Positions 8,437 to 16,945 of a DNA stretch of 64,000 nucleotides are shown one piece after another. The DNA is from Pseudomonadota bacterium (GTDB taxonomy: Bacteria > Pseudomonadota > Gammaproteobacteria > Burkholderiales > Burkholderiaceae_B): contig JAEXRL010000009.1 in assembly GCA_023440825.1 (NCBI GenBank), positions 124,001 through 188,000 of the forward strand. The letters are read 5' to 3'. Each line of letters begins with the position of its first letter. The first letter of the stretch is position 1. The notes beneath the pieces are model-generated. The model was not told where the DNA came from and ran no database searches. It worked only from the letters and a program-made list of their open reading frames with translations. The translations under genes and the position numbers were made by a program.

Positions 8437-8700
8437 GTGAAGCGTAGTGTTTATCTTTCTCTTGGCGTGGCTTTTTTGCTGACGGCTTGTCAGCAGCATG
8501 CCCCAACGGTTTATATTGCCGGCTCTTTCTTCCCAGCCTGGCTCATTTGTATTGTGTTTGGCGTAGTGGGTGCTCTGGTGGTACGGCTGATATCCATAAA
8601 AACTGGTTTTGAGGATATCTTGCCGCTCAGATTGTTTTTCTATGTCAGCGTTGCGCTCATTATTGCCATGATCATTGGCTACTTTGGCTTTGCCTCGTAA
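8437..8700 (+). CDS. ytcA: YtcA-family small lipoprotein/membrane protein
   Basis: An 87-residue protein beginning at GTG 8437, chosen because GAGGAAG (8428-8434) is a good ribosome binding site and the product then opens with a proper lipoprotein signal, MKRSVYLSLGVAFLLTAC, acylated on the Cys at residue 18. After the lipobox come GSFFPAWLICIVFG and a second hydrophobic helix near the C-terminus (FYVSVALIIAMIIGYFGF). E. coli YtcA is a similar small protein encoded directly before mdtN, and here mdtN starts 3 bases later. Its role in the efflux pump is not established. Confidence 0.8.
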   Translation: MKRSVYLSLGVAFLLTACQQHAPTVYIAGSFFPAWLICIVFGVVGALVVRLISIKTGFEDILPLRLFFYVSVALIIAMIIGYFGFAS

Positions 8701-8703
8701 ATT

Positions 8704-9747
8704 ATGGACACAAAAACATCTAGTAAAGTAGTTGGACGAGTCGTGGCGGCCATGGTTATTCTCATAGCGATTGCTGGGCTATGGGCATTCTGGAAACATT
8801 TAAGCGTGAACCCCATGTCTGAGGATGCATCTATTGATGCCGATATAGTGCATATCAGCACCCCAGTGCCGGGGCGGGTACAAACGTTTCACGTTAAAGA
8901 TGGTGACAGAGTCAAGCAAGGCGATTTGTTGTTCACGCTGGATCCGGTGTCTTACCGACTGCGTGTTGAACAAGCGGAAGCGGAATTAGCTATGGCGGAA
9001 GCCTTGCTCAATGACCGCCAGCGCCAGATCCAAGCGGAAACGAAAAACAGCACGATCGCTGATGAGCAGATTCATCGCGCGCGCACGAATTTGGAGTTGG
9101 CCGAGCGTAGCTTGCAGCGCTTACTGCCCTTATCGAGTAAGGGTTACGTGACGCGTCAGCAAATCGATGACGCCATGACCTTAAAGCGTGATGCCCAGAT
9201 TAGTTTGAATCAGGCATTGGCGCAGTCTGATGCGGCAGCGGCCTTAGTAGGTAATGTGCAGGGCGCTGAAGCCGGAGTGCGAGTGGCTAGTAGTGCTGTG
9301 GCACTTGCCCAAAAAGCCCTGAGTGATACGCAGGTGTATGCGCCCCATGATGGTTTGGTGGTGGGGCTTAAAGTGTCCACAGGCGAGTATGTAGCACCCG
9401 ATCAGTCCTTGTTTACCTTAATCAATACTCAGGAATGGTTTGCTACCGCGTTTTACCGTGAAACGGACTTGCCCAATATTCAGTTAGGGGCGTGTGCTAC
9501 GGTCTATGTGCTGGGTCGCCCCGACTTGCCCATACAAGGGAAAGTACAAATGATAGGCTGGGGGGTGAGCTCCGCCGATATGCTCAGTTTGCCAAGGTCC
9601 TTGCCCTATGTGCAAAAGTCACTGAATTGGGTCAGGGTGGCTCAACGCTTTCCCGTGCGTATACAGCTTTCAGATCCACCTCCAGAGCTTTTGCGTGTAG
9701 GCGCCTCGGCTAATGTGGTGATTCGTGATGAGCACAACTGCAAATAA
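8704..9747 (+). CDS. mdtN: Membrane fusion protein of a tripartite efflux pump (MdtN-like, HlyD family)
   Basis: A 347-residue periplasmic adaptor linking inner-membrane MdtO to outer-membrane MdtP. One N-terminal anchor helix (about residues 10-30, GRVVAAMVILIAIAGLWAFW). Lipoyl-like halves flank a long hairpin: ISTPVPGRVQTFHVKDGDRV with QGDLLFTLDPVSYRL, then coiled-coil helices (about 85-200, QAEAELAMAEALL), then APHDGLVVGLKVSTGEYV and the beta-barrel (WFATAFYRETDLPNIQLG). It overlaps mdtO by about 20 bases, so the operon is coupled. E. coli MdtNOP affects tolerance to a few cationic dyes and puromycin; the substrate here is unknown. Confidence 0.9.
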   Translation: MDTKTSSKVVGRVVAAMVILIAIAGLWAFWKHLSVNPMSEDASIDADIVHISTPVPGRVQTFHVKDGDRVKQGDLLFTLDPVSYRLRVEQAEAELAMAEALLNDRQRQIQAETKNSTIADEQIHRARTNLELAERSLQRLLPLSSKGYVTRQQIDDAMTLKRDAQISLNQALAQSDAAAALVGNVQGAEAGVRVASSAVALAQKALSDTQVYAPHDGLVVGLKVSTGEYVAPDQSLFTLINTQEWFATAFYRETDLPNIQLGACATVYVLGRPDLPIQGKVQMIGWGVSSADMLSLPRSLPYVQKSLNWVRVAQRFPVRIQLSDPPPELLRVGASANVVIRDEHNCK

Positions 9748-11527
9748 TAGTACGTTGCGTGCACTGTTAAACGGTATTCGAGATGAATTAATGCCGTTCG
9801 ATGGGCGTTGGCAAATGACGTGGCGAGTTGCGGCGCAATGCGCTATAGCCAGCCTTGTTTTTATGACCTATGGCATTCCTTTGGCGGCGATAGGATGTTA
9901 CTTAATCCTGTTCATTTTACGGCCCGATAGCGCAGAGAGCAGTTTAATGGCCATAGGTATTACGATCCTATTGGCTTTGGTGGTGGGATTGCTATTTATT
10001 TTGATGCGCTGGAGCATTGAGTACCCTGTTTTGCGTATGACGGTGCTAGTACTGGGCTCTTTCTTGTTTTTATTTTTAGCAGCGGCGAGCAAGTTAGGAC
10101 TTGCTGGCAATATCCTGGCATTAGTCATTGGTTTTGTCATGACCGTGTTAAGTGATGTACCGTTTGGTGAAGTGGCGACACGCGGCTTGTTATATGCCTG
10201 GCTGATGGCTTTAACGCCAATGGGCGTCATTATTGCTTTTAATCTTTTGCTTGGGCGTTCTACCCCTAAGTTGGTGCGTGACCGTTTGTTGCAGCGCGTA
10301 CAGGCCGTCAAGTATGTTTTGCAAGGACAGGCTTCGGTGGATAGTTTAGGCGAGCTGCTTCAGCAAGGGGATGCCGAAGTAGCGAAAAGCCTGAGTTTCA
10401 TGCGCTTGTTTTATTTAGGGACTAAAGCTCAGCAGACCTTTTTGTACAGGGCCAACCCGGCCAGCTATCGTTTGCTGCTGGCCGTGCGAGCCATGCCTGA
10501 TGATGCTCCTGAAGCGCTTAAGCAGCAGTTGCTCATGCAGTGTGAACAGGCCGAGCGGGCATTGCTACACTTGCGAGCAGACGTTTTACCGCAGCATAGC
10601 TATAACACGGGCTGGGCCGATGAGGCCCAAGGGGCTTTGTTGGCATTGGTCCAGGCTCATGAGCCAGACAAGTCACCGGCAGCCAAAGAAGGTTTCATGA
10701 AGCCAGATGCTTTTTCCAATCCAGCCTATGTGTATTTTGCCTTGCGTACAACCGCAGCCGCGGTGATCTGCTATTTGATTTATACGGCGCTGGACTGGCA
10801 AGACATTCACACAGCCATGGTGACCTGCTATGTGGTGGCGTTAGGCAGTACTGCAGAAACGGTGCATAAACTTCTTTTGCGTATTGCAGGGTGTCTGATT
10901 GGTGCTGCCATGGGCATTGCGTCGATTGTTTTTCTGATGCCTTATATGACTTCCATCTTGTCTTTGATGTTATTGGTGTTTGTGGCCATTTTAATAGCAG
11001 GGTGGGTGACGGCTGGCAGCGAACGTATTTCCTATGCGGGGGTGCAAATAGGTTTGGCGTTTCTGCTTACGGTATTACAAGGCTCTGGGCCCACCATGGA
11101 AATCTCTGCGGCAAGCGATCGGGTAATCGGTATTTTGTTAGGAAATACTGTGACCTTTTTAGCGTTCAGCTTATGGTGGCCCACGAGTGTCATGGAGTCA
11201 GTCAAAGGGCATATGAGCGCAGCACTGATGAGCTTGCAGGGTATGATGAATCAGGCGTCACAGCAGAGCAGTCCTACCGTCACGCAGGTAGCCGCGACAA
11301 TGCAACAGATTGATTTGGCTCGCGAGGGCTTGCGCCTTAGTCGGTTTGAACGCAGCTCCATGAGAATGACCGAGCAGGAATTGGCCGATTTGCAGGCTTT
11401 GATTACGCAAACCGAGCAAGCGTGTTGTTTGGTGCCATTTGAGTTTAGTCGTCGTAGCCCTGAGTATCAGCAAGCTGCTGCTAAGCTGCCCGTATGGCAA
11501 AAATACTTAGATCCTCTATCTTCATGA
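9728..11527 (+). CDS. mdtO: Inner-membrane efflux component, FUSC family (MdtO-like)
   Basis: About 599 residues in the fusaric-acid-resistance/aromatic acid exporter family. Two membrane blocks: residues about 28-180 (WRVAAQCAIASLVFMTYG, then several helices) and about 330-480 (FALRTTAAAVICYLIYTALD, DIHTAMVTCYVVALGSTAET, IGAAMGIASIVFLMPY, ERISYAGVQIGLAFLLTVLQ, SDRVIGILLGNTVTFLAF), with soluble helical regions after each. This is the MdtO/AaeB layout. ATG 9728 is chosen over GTG 9725. The gene overlaps mdtN at its start and mdtP by ATGA at its end. Likely exports aromatic or amphiphilic compounds with MdtN and MdtP (inference). Confidence 0.9.
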   Translation: MSTTANNSTLRALLNGIRDELMPFDGRWQMTWRVAAQCAIASLVFMTYGIPLAAIGCYLILFILRPDSAESSLMAIGITILLALVVGLLFILMRWSIEYPVLRMTVLVLGSFLFLFLAAASKLGLAGNILALVIGFVMTVLSDVPFGEVATRGLLYAWLMALTPMGVIIAFNLLLGRSTPKLVRDRLLQRVQAVKYVLQGQASVDSLGELLQQGDAEVAKSLSFMRLFYLGTKAQQTFLYRANPASYRLLLAVRAMPDDAPEALKQQLLMQCEQAERALLHLRADVLPQHSYNTGWADEAQGALLALVQAHEPDKSPAAKEGFMKPDAFSNPAYVYFALRTTAAAVICYLIYTALDWQDIHTAMVTCYVVALGSTAETVHKLLLRIAGCLIGAAMGIASIVFLMPYMTSILSLMLLVFVAILIAGWVTAGSERISYAGVQIGLAFLLTVLQGSGPTMEISAASDRVIGILLGNTVTFLAFSLWWPTSVMESVKGHMSAALMSLQGMMNQASQQSSPTVTQVAATMQQIDLAREGLRLSRFERSSMRMTEQELADLQALITQTEQACCLVPFEFSRRSPEYQQAAAKLPVWQKYLDPLSS

Positions 11528-13050
11528 GTGTAGTTATGGTCCTGCCCTTTCGTATTGGGTTCACGTTACGCTGCAAGTTACTCGCTCTTGCGCTCATGGG
11601 GCTGGGATTGCAAGGCTGCGCAAGCGATGCCTTGCAGCATGCTCCGCAAAGTGCGGCGCAGCCCTGGAGGGCAGTGTCGGCGGACACTCAGGCTACCCAT
11701 GAATCATTACCGCCAGACTTTTCAGTGGGGCCGGACGTTAACGCCAGTCAGTTGCCGCCCGAGCCTGTACTTCAGCAAGACCATCCTTATACGTTATACG
11801 AGCTGATTGACTTGGCTCAACGTGAAAATCCTTCTACTCGCCTAGCGTGGAATACAGCTCGCCAAGCGGCGCTGGCACAGGGCATGGTGGAATCCACGTT
11901 CTTACCCGTCTTATCAGCACGGGTTATTGGGGGGTGGGGACGCAGCCGTACGCCTATCACCCTCCCTTTTATTGGGCAAACGGATATTGACTCCCGAGCA
12001 CAGGGAGTCGTACCCGCTCTGGCGCTTGAGTGGTTGGTGTTTGACTTTGGTCAAAGGCGTGCTATTGCCAAGGGAACGGAGCATTTAGCCTATGCCGCTA
12101 ATGTTTTGTTCAATGCCTCCCACCAGAAAGTGATTCGCGACGTGGTTCATGCCTACTATCACTATGGTTTAGGGCGAGAGCGTGTGCGCATTACTGAACA
12201 AGGACAGAGTAATGCCGAACACATCGCCAAGGCGGTACAAGCTCGTTACGAAGCAGGGATAGGAACGTCGGTGGAGGCAGCATTGGCTCGCCAGCACGTG
12301 GCACAGGCGCGCTTGCGTAAGGTGACGGCAGAAGGTTTGCGTACCACCTCTTATCAGCAAGTGTTGGCGGCGGTGGGTGTGCCGGGCAAGCAGCGCATTC
12401 AAGTAAGTATGCAAATGAGTCAGCCACTTAGCGCTGTCTCGGCAGAGCTTACCGATCAAGCGATTCAGCAGGCTTTATCGCAACGTCCTGATGTGCTGGC
12501 GAGCTATGCTACCTTGCAAGCGGCTCATCAAGACGTGAAAGCGGCCGAGGCTGAGTTTTCGCCCAAAATATTCATGGCGGGGGTCGTGGCGCATAATCGT
12601 GGTTCTGTAGGGTTGAATAATCTGCCCGATTGGCAGCGACGCTCTTATCCTTCTGCCTTATTACTCGGTTTGAACTTTCCGATCTTTGACGCAGGCTTGC
12701 GAAGTGCGCGCTTGAAGGATGCGCAAATACATGTCAGCAAAGCACAGGATATGTTGCAAAAATTGCAGCAGGATGCCATGCGTGAAATGATTGCGATGCA
12801 TGCCAGTTTACGCTCAAGCTTGGCGGCTTATGAGGCGGCGGGTGAGCTTGAGGAAGCGGCGCAGCTTGCCTATGATGCAGCCTTAGAAGCCTACACGCAT
12901 GGAGTGGGTACAGTGACGCTGGCGCACGAGGCTGCCAATGGCTTATTGGATGCCCAGTTGGCCCGTGCGGATGCGCATGTGGCCGCCTTATCCTCTGCTG
13001 CAGATTTGGCGTTTCTGATGGGTGAGATGACGCGTGCCCCTAGCCCTTGA
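11524..13050 (+). CDS. mdtP: Outer-membrane efflux factor lipoprotein (MdtP-like, RND/TolC-type OMF)
   Basis: About 508 residues, completing the tripartite pump. Start at ATG 11524, the ATGA overlap with the mdtO stop. A lipoprotein signal ends in LALALMGLGLQGC. Two repeated outer-membrane-efflux halves follow: YTLYELIDLAQRENPSTRLAW near the start, long helices (HQKVIRDVVHAYYHYG; ARYEAGIGTSVEAALA), then the second half (ALSQRPDVLASYATLQAAHQ, LLLGLNFPIFDAGLR, and the C-terminal helix with YTHGVGTVTLAHEAANGLLD). It forms the trimeric outer-membrane duct. The final codons abut the amidase gene. Confidence 0.9.
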   Translation: MSVVMVLPFRIGFTLRCKLLALALMGLGLQGCASDALQHAPQSAAQPWRAVSADTQATHESLPPDFSVGPDVNASQLPPEPVLQQDHPYTLYELIDLAQRENPSTRLAWNTARQAALAQGMVESTFLPVLSARVIGGWGRSRTPITLPFIGQTDIDSRAQGVVPALALEWLVFDFGQRRAIAKGTEHLAYAANVLFNASHQKVIRDVVHAYYHYGLGRERVRITEQGQSNAEHIAKAVQARYEAGIGTSVEAALARQHVAQARLRKVTAEGLRTTSYQQVLAAVGVPGKQRIQVSMQMSQPLSAVSAELTDQAIQQALSQRPDVLASYATLQAAHQDVKAAEAEFSPKIFMAGVVAHNRGSVGLNNLPDWQRRSYPSALLLGLNFPIFDAGLRSARLKDAQIHVSKAQDMLQKLQQDAMREMIAMHASLRSSLAAYEAAGELEEAAQLAYDAALEAYTHGVGTVTLAHEAANGLLDAQLARADAHVAALSSAADLAFLMGEMTRAPSP

Positions 13051-13058
13051 TCCGTAGC

Positions 13059-14420
13059 ATGCGTAGCGCTGATCCAGACAGCACGATTGAACTTGTGCAG
13101 CGCAGCTTAGCGCGTGCCCAGAAGTATAGTGACTGGAATAGTTTAAGCTGGCTAAATACTGCGCAGTTACTAGATCCGGCGCAACCACAAGCTCAGCAGG
13201 CTACTGGCCTGCTGGCCGGCATACCGGTTGTGATCAAGGATAATATTGATTGGGCGGGCGTACCGACAACGGGAGCGACTCCAGCCTTGCAGCACCATAT
13301 CCCTAGGGTAGATGCGCCAGTGGTGCAACGCTTGCGCCGTGCGGGCGCTTTGTTGCTGGCGAAAACCAATATGCATGAGCTTGCTTTTGGTGTGTCCGGT
13401 GTGAACCAGAATCCTGCCTTAGGGACAGTGCCCAATGCTCACAGCATAAAGCATCTGGCAGGCGGGTCGTCCAGTGGTACGGCGGTGGCGATTGCTTTGG
13501 GAATTGCACCATTTGGCTTGGGTTCGGATACGGGCGGGTCGATTCGTATTCCGGCGGCATTAAATGGTATTGCGGGCTTACGGCCTACCCAAAGCCCATG
13601 CAGTCATTATGGTGCTGTGTACAGCACACAATCGTGTCTACCTGTGGCGCCCAGTGTGGATACGATAGGCCCTATGGCCAGTACGCTTAGTGACCTAGTG
13701 TGGTTTGATGGCCGCCTGCAAGGGCATGTGCTGAAGCCTAGCATGCCTGAACTGGAGCACTTGCGAATAGGCTTGCCACGGCCTTTATGGGCCGATCTGG
13801 ACCCACAACTCGAGCGCGTATGCCTGCAGGCTTGTCAGCGATTACGGGAGCAGGGCGTAGAGTTCGTAGACATAGATATTCCTGATATGTTGAGCCTTGC
13901 ACGCACAGCCTTATTTGATATTTGCATGTACGAGGCTGGACCGGCCATCAGCGCGTATCTGAGGGAGCACAATGGCGAATGTGCTGTGTCTTTGCAGGCC
14001 TTGGCGGCTCAAATCGCTAGCCCAGATGTGCGTGATGTGTTCAAAGATTATGTGTTACCTGGTGGATCGGTCCATGCCTGGCAGCAGGCAAGGCTCATGC
14101 GTCAACCTTTGTTGAGAAGTCGTTATCTGAGCTGTTTGCGAGATCAACAACTGGATGCCTTGTGTTATCCAGCCGTTCCTGTCTTGGCACCTTTGCTGGA
14201 GTGTGCCCAGACCATGCTGCATCAAGGCGCTGAGCACAGCACATTCTCTTTGCTGACGCGAAACAGCGCCCTGGCAGCGGCGACCGGAGTGCCTGCGGTA
14301 GTACAGAAAGTGGGAGAGAGCGTTGAGGGTTTGCCCGTGGGCATGGAGCTAAGTGGCTGGCCAGGGCAGGACAGCCGCTTATTGCAACTGGGCTTAGCGC
14401 TAGAGCAGGTCTGGCGCTAA
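13059..14420 (+). CDS. Amidase signature family hydrolase
   Basis: About 453 residues of the Ser-cisSer-Lys amidase family, which hydrolyse amide bonds (indoleacetamide, allophanate, glutamyl-tRNA and others). Catalytic triad seen: Lys in GIPVVIKDNIDWAGVPT (about residue 60), cis-Ser in LAGGSSSGTAVAIA (about 138) and nucleophile Ser in GSDTGGSIRIPA (about 161). Closest in style to stand-alone amidase/indoleacetamide hydrolase types; no GatB or GatC is nearby, so it is not clearly GatA. Start could be ATG 13059 or TTG 13047 overlapping the mdtP stop (TTGA). It looks co-transcribed with the efflux genes and ends convergent with argJ. Confidence 0.85.
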   Translation: MRSADPDSTIELVQRSLARAQKYSDWNSLSWLNTAQLLDPAQPQAQQATGLLAGIPVVIKDNIDWAGVPTTGATPALQHHIPRVDAPVVQRLRRAGALLLAKTNMHELAFGVSGVNQNPALGTVPNAHSIKHLAGGSSSGTAVAIALGIAPFGLGSDTGGSIRIPAALNGIAGLRPTQSPCSHYGAVYSTQSCLPVAPSVDTIGPMASTLSDLVWFDGRLQGHVLKPSMPELEHLRIGLPRPLWADLDPQLERVCLQACQRLREQGVEFVDIDIPDMLSLARTALFDICMYEAGPAISAYLREHNGECAVSLQALAAQIASPDVRDVFKDYVLPGGSVHAWQQARLMRQPLLRSRYLSCLRDQQLDALCYPAVPVLAPLLECAQTMLHQGAEHSTFSLLTRNSALAAATGVPAVVQKVGESVEGLPVGMELSGWPGQDSRLLQLGLALEQVWR

Positions 14421-14438
14421 GCGATGTGGTGACGGTGT

Positions 14439-15665
14439 TTACGAGCGGTAATCGGCGTTGATCGAGACATATTCATGCGAAAAATCGCAGGTATACACAG
14501 TTTCCGAGACAGTGCCACGCCCCAGAGAAACACGTACCACGATTTCGGCTTCTTGCATGACGCGTTGGCCGTCTGATTCTTGGTACTCAGGATTACGACA
14601 ACCTTGGGTGGCTACTAATACGTCGCCTAACCATAGCCGCAATTGACTGACGTCCAGGTCTTGAATGCCCGCGTAGCCGATTGCGCATAAGATGCGACCC
14701 AGATTAGGGTCGGAAGCAAAGAAGGCTGTTTTTACCAAGGGGGACTGAGCAATGGCGTATGCGACCTTAAGCGCTTCCTCGGCATTTTTTGCGTCTTCAA
14801 CCTGTACAGTAATGAACTTGGTTGCGCCTTCCGCATCACGGACGATTTTTTGTGCCAGATCGCTGGCAGCAGTAATCAATGCATCCAGCAACTGGTTGTA
14901 GTTGGGGTCGGCAATAGAGTTGATTTGCAGGCCGCTTTGCCCAGTGGCCATCATGATGAATGAGTCGTTGGTGGAGGTGTCACCATCAACGGTAATACGA
15001 TTAAAAGAGCGATTAGCAGCAGTTTTGCAAATGTCTTTGAGCAGCTCGGGAGCGATCCCTGCGTCCGTGGCCAAGTAGCCCAGCATCGTAGCCATATTGG
15101 GCCGTATCATGCCCGCGCCTTTACTGATGCCTGTAATGGTAACGGTCTTGCCACCTAGCGTAATCTGACGTGAGTAGATTTTAGGCAGGGTGTCGGTAGT
15201 CATGATGCTGTGAGCTGCTTGCATCCAGTTGTTTTCTTGCAGGTCAGCGACGGCGGCGGGAAGGCCACCTAAGAGCTTATCCATAGGCAGATTTTCGAGT
15301 ATCACGCCTGTTGAAAATGGAAGCACTTGCTGTGGACGCAGATCCAGCAGCTTGGCCAGCGTGGTACAGCTTTGACGTGCGTCTGCCAAGCCTTTTTCAC
15401 CCGTGCCCGCGTTGGCATTGCCGGTATTGATCACAAGGGCTCGTATATCGTCGTCGCTCGCCAAATGTGATTCGCACACTTGTACGGGGGCAGCACGAAA
15501 ACGGTTGGTGGTGAAAACACCTGCAACGCTGGTGCCAGGGCTTAGTGTAAAGACGGTAAGGTCACGACGTTGAGCCTTACGTATACCAGCTTCAGTAATA
15601 CCGATTTTAATGCCGGCGACAGGGAAAATATCAGATTCGTTGGGAATGAACAGATTGACAGCCAT
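14439..15665 (-). CDS. argJ: Bifunctional ornithine acetyltransferase / N-acetylglutamate synthase
   Basis: Transfers acetyl from N-acetylornithine to glutamate in the cyclic arginine pathway, and in bifunctional forms also acetylates glutamate from acetyl-CoA. 408 residues, full length. Seen: VAGVFTTNRFRAAPVQVC, ALVINTGNANAGTG, and the self-cleavage site KGAGMIRPNMATMLGYLATD with nucleophile Thr193, which splits the precursor into alpha and beta chains; also NRITVDGDTSTNDSF. Whether it is mono- or bifunctional cannot be told from sequence alone. argC lies far away at 57.8 kb, so arginine genes are scattered. Confidence 0.96.
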   Translation of the reverse strand: MAVNLFIPNESDIFPVAGIKIGITEAGIRKAQRRDLTVFTLSPGTSVAGVFTTNRFRAAPVQVCESHLASDDDIRALVINTGNANAGTGEKGLADARQSCTTLAKLLDLRPQQVLPFSTGVILENLPMDKLLGGLPAAVADLQENNWMQAAHSIMTTDTLPKIYSRQITLGGKTVTITGISKGAGMIRPNMATMLGYLATDAGIAPELLKDICKTAANRSFNRITVDGDTSTNDSFIMMATGQSGLQINSIADPNYNQLLDALITAASDLAQKIVRDAEGATKFITVQVEDAKNAEEALKVAYAIAQSPLVKTAFFASDPNLGRILCAIGYAGIQDLDVSQLRLWLGDVLVATQGCRNPEYQESDGQRVMQEAEIVVRVSLGRGTVSETVYTCDFSHEYVSINADYRS

Positions 15666-15747
15666 AGTGCTAACCCGCTAGGTAAAGAGAGACGACGCAA
15701 AACTCAATGATACTTGTATTTGGGTCGTCTCGGTACCGTTGTGGTGT

Positions 15748-16275
15748 TTAGCTATTGGTAGACGTTTGAGCCAGAGTATTGTTGCGAGCAGTGACTTTGA
15801 GTTCGCCCAGAGCATGAAACAAGTTTTGTCGTAAATTGTCCGGCATATCGGCAAAGACTTCAGATAACCATTCTTCGTGAGAAGCAGCCATTTTTTTGAA
15901 CTGGCGCTTGCCTTTGACCGTGAGCCGGATGAGTGAACTACGGCGATCACTGATGACTTTGAGACGCTCGACCAGACCTTCTTTTTCGAGTTGATCGGTG
16001 ATGCCTGTGATATTGCCATTAGTGACCATCATGTGTCTGGAAAGATCACTCATTTTTAAGCCGGCTGGGTAATGCTGTAGTTGAGCCATGAGGTCAAAGC
16101 GCGGCAGTGTTGTTTGATGCTCAGTGCGCAGGCGGCTACGGATATGTCCTTCGAGTAGGGAGGCACATGCCATTAGTCGTAACCACAGACGAGTATCGAG
16201 GTGATCATCATTGCGCGCACGGCTTTCTAGGTCAGGAATGTCCGGGGAGAGAATAGGGGCGGAAATATCGTTCAT
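15748..16275 (-). CDS. MarR-family transcriptional regulator
   Basis: A 175-residue MarR-type winged-helix dimer. Seen: N-terminal dimerisation helix (LDTRLWLRLMACASLLEGHI), the recognition region (LKMSDLSRHMMVTNGNITGI TDQLEKEGL), and the wing RLKVISDRRSSLIRLTVKGK with its typical DRR. MarR proteins usually respond to aromatic acids or oxidants and control a neighbour or themselves. Here the gene stands alone: argJ is downstream and a long AT-rich gap is upstream, so no target is evident. The overlapping frame at 15678-16019 is rejected. Confidence 0.9.
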   Translation of the reverse strand: MNDISAPILSPDIPDLESRARNDDHLDTRLWLRLMACASLLEGHIRSRLRTEHQTTLPRFDLMAQLQHYPAGLKMSDLSRHMMVTNGNITGITDQLEKEGLVERLKVISDRRSSLIRLTVKGKRQFKKMAASHEEWLSEVFADMPDNLRQNLFHALGELKVTARNNTLAQTSTNS

Positions 16276-16945
16276 GGTCGTACGGAAAAACTCGCTATTG
16301 GGTTTGCCAAAAATACAGCGATTAACGGGTAAGACATCAGTTTTTGTAAACTGTAGCGCCTAGAGAAATAGTTTAAAAGACAGAGTAGATATTAGGCTTT
16401 GAGTCAGATCAAAGAAAATTCATTAATACATGTTCTCTGTATTTTGAAACACTATTTATTTAATTAAATACGAATTATGGTGTAAAAATCAAGAGCTAAA
16501 ATATGTTCGGGTTTAATTTTAAACGATATTATGGTTTTTTATATAGAATGTTAATTAATAACGGGTATCGTTTTTTGTGATTTTGGTCCTTTGTTCTAGC
16601 CATTGTTAAGCTGATTTTTCAAGTTTTGTTATTATTTTTGTATTTGTTGAAAGTGTTGGATACTGTGGGTTATGACAATGTATAGAAAAACTAAGCAAGG
16701 GTTTTTTATTAAGTTAGCATTTTTGAATATATCGACACAGATTCTGTCTTAAGTTGCAAGCTATGCAACTATAGTCTAATGATTTTTTATTGTTTTTTGT
16801 AATGATGGAGGCTGTAGTTTGTGTGATATGGAGCTAGAGCTGGGGCAAAAATAGTAAACGGGAACATAGTTCCCGTTTAATTTTAAATTACATGAACTGA
16901 GTATTATTAATAATCGTACATGGTCCAATATGTAGTGGTGCAGAC
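16276..16945. other. 670-base AT-rich gap upstream of marR, no gene found
   Basis: Markedly richer in A and T than the rest of the window, especially 16380-16860, with many T runs. No frame of useful length or coding character was found on either strand. It must hold the marR promoter. A 13-bp direct repeat GTTTAATTTTAAA occurs at 16511-16523 and 16875-16887, and a 10-bp perfect hairpin lies at 16856-16878. It could hold a small RNA or a xenogeneic-silencer target; neither is shown. Confidence 0.5.
16856..16878. terminator. Hairpin downstream of hemL, possible terminator
   Basis: AAACGGGAAC (16856-16865) and GTTCCCGTTT (16869-16878) form a perfect 10-bp stem with loop ATA. On the minus strand, about 70 bases after the hemL stop, it is followed by ACTATTTTTGCC, a weak T tract; on the plus strand by AATTTTAAATT. 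Confidence 0.55.

Noticed and set aside
15678..16019. Minus-strand frame overlapping marR in another phase
   Set aside because: The marR frame carries a clear winged-helix; the alternative frame has no recognisable feature.
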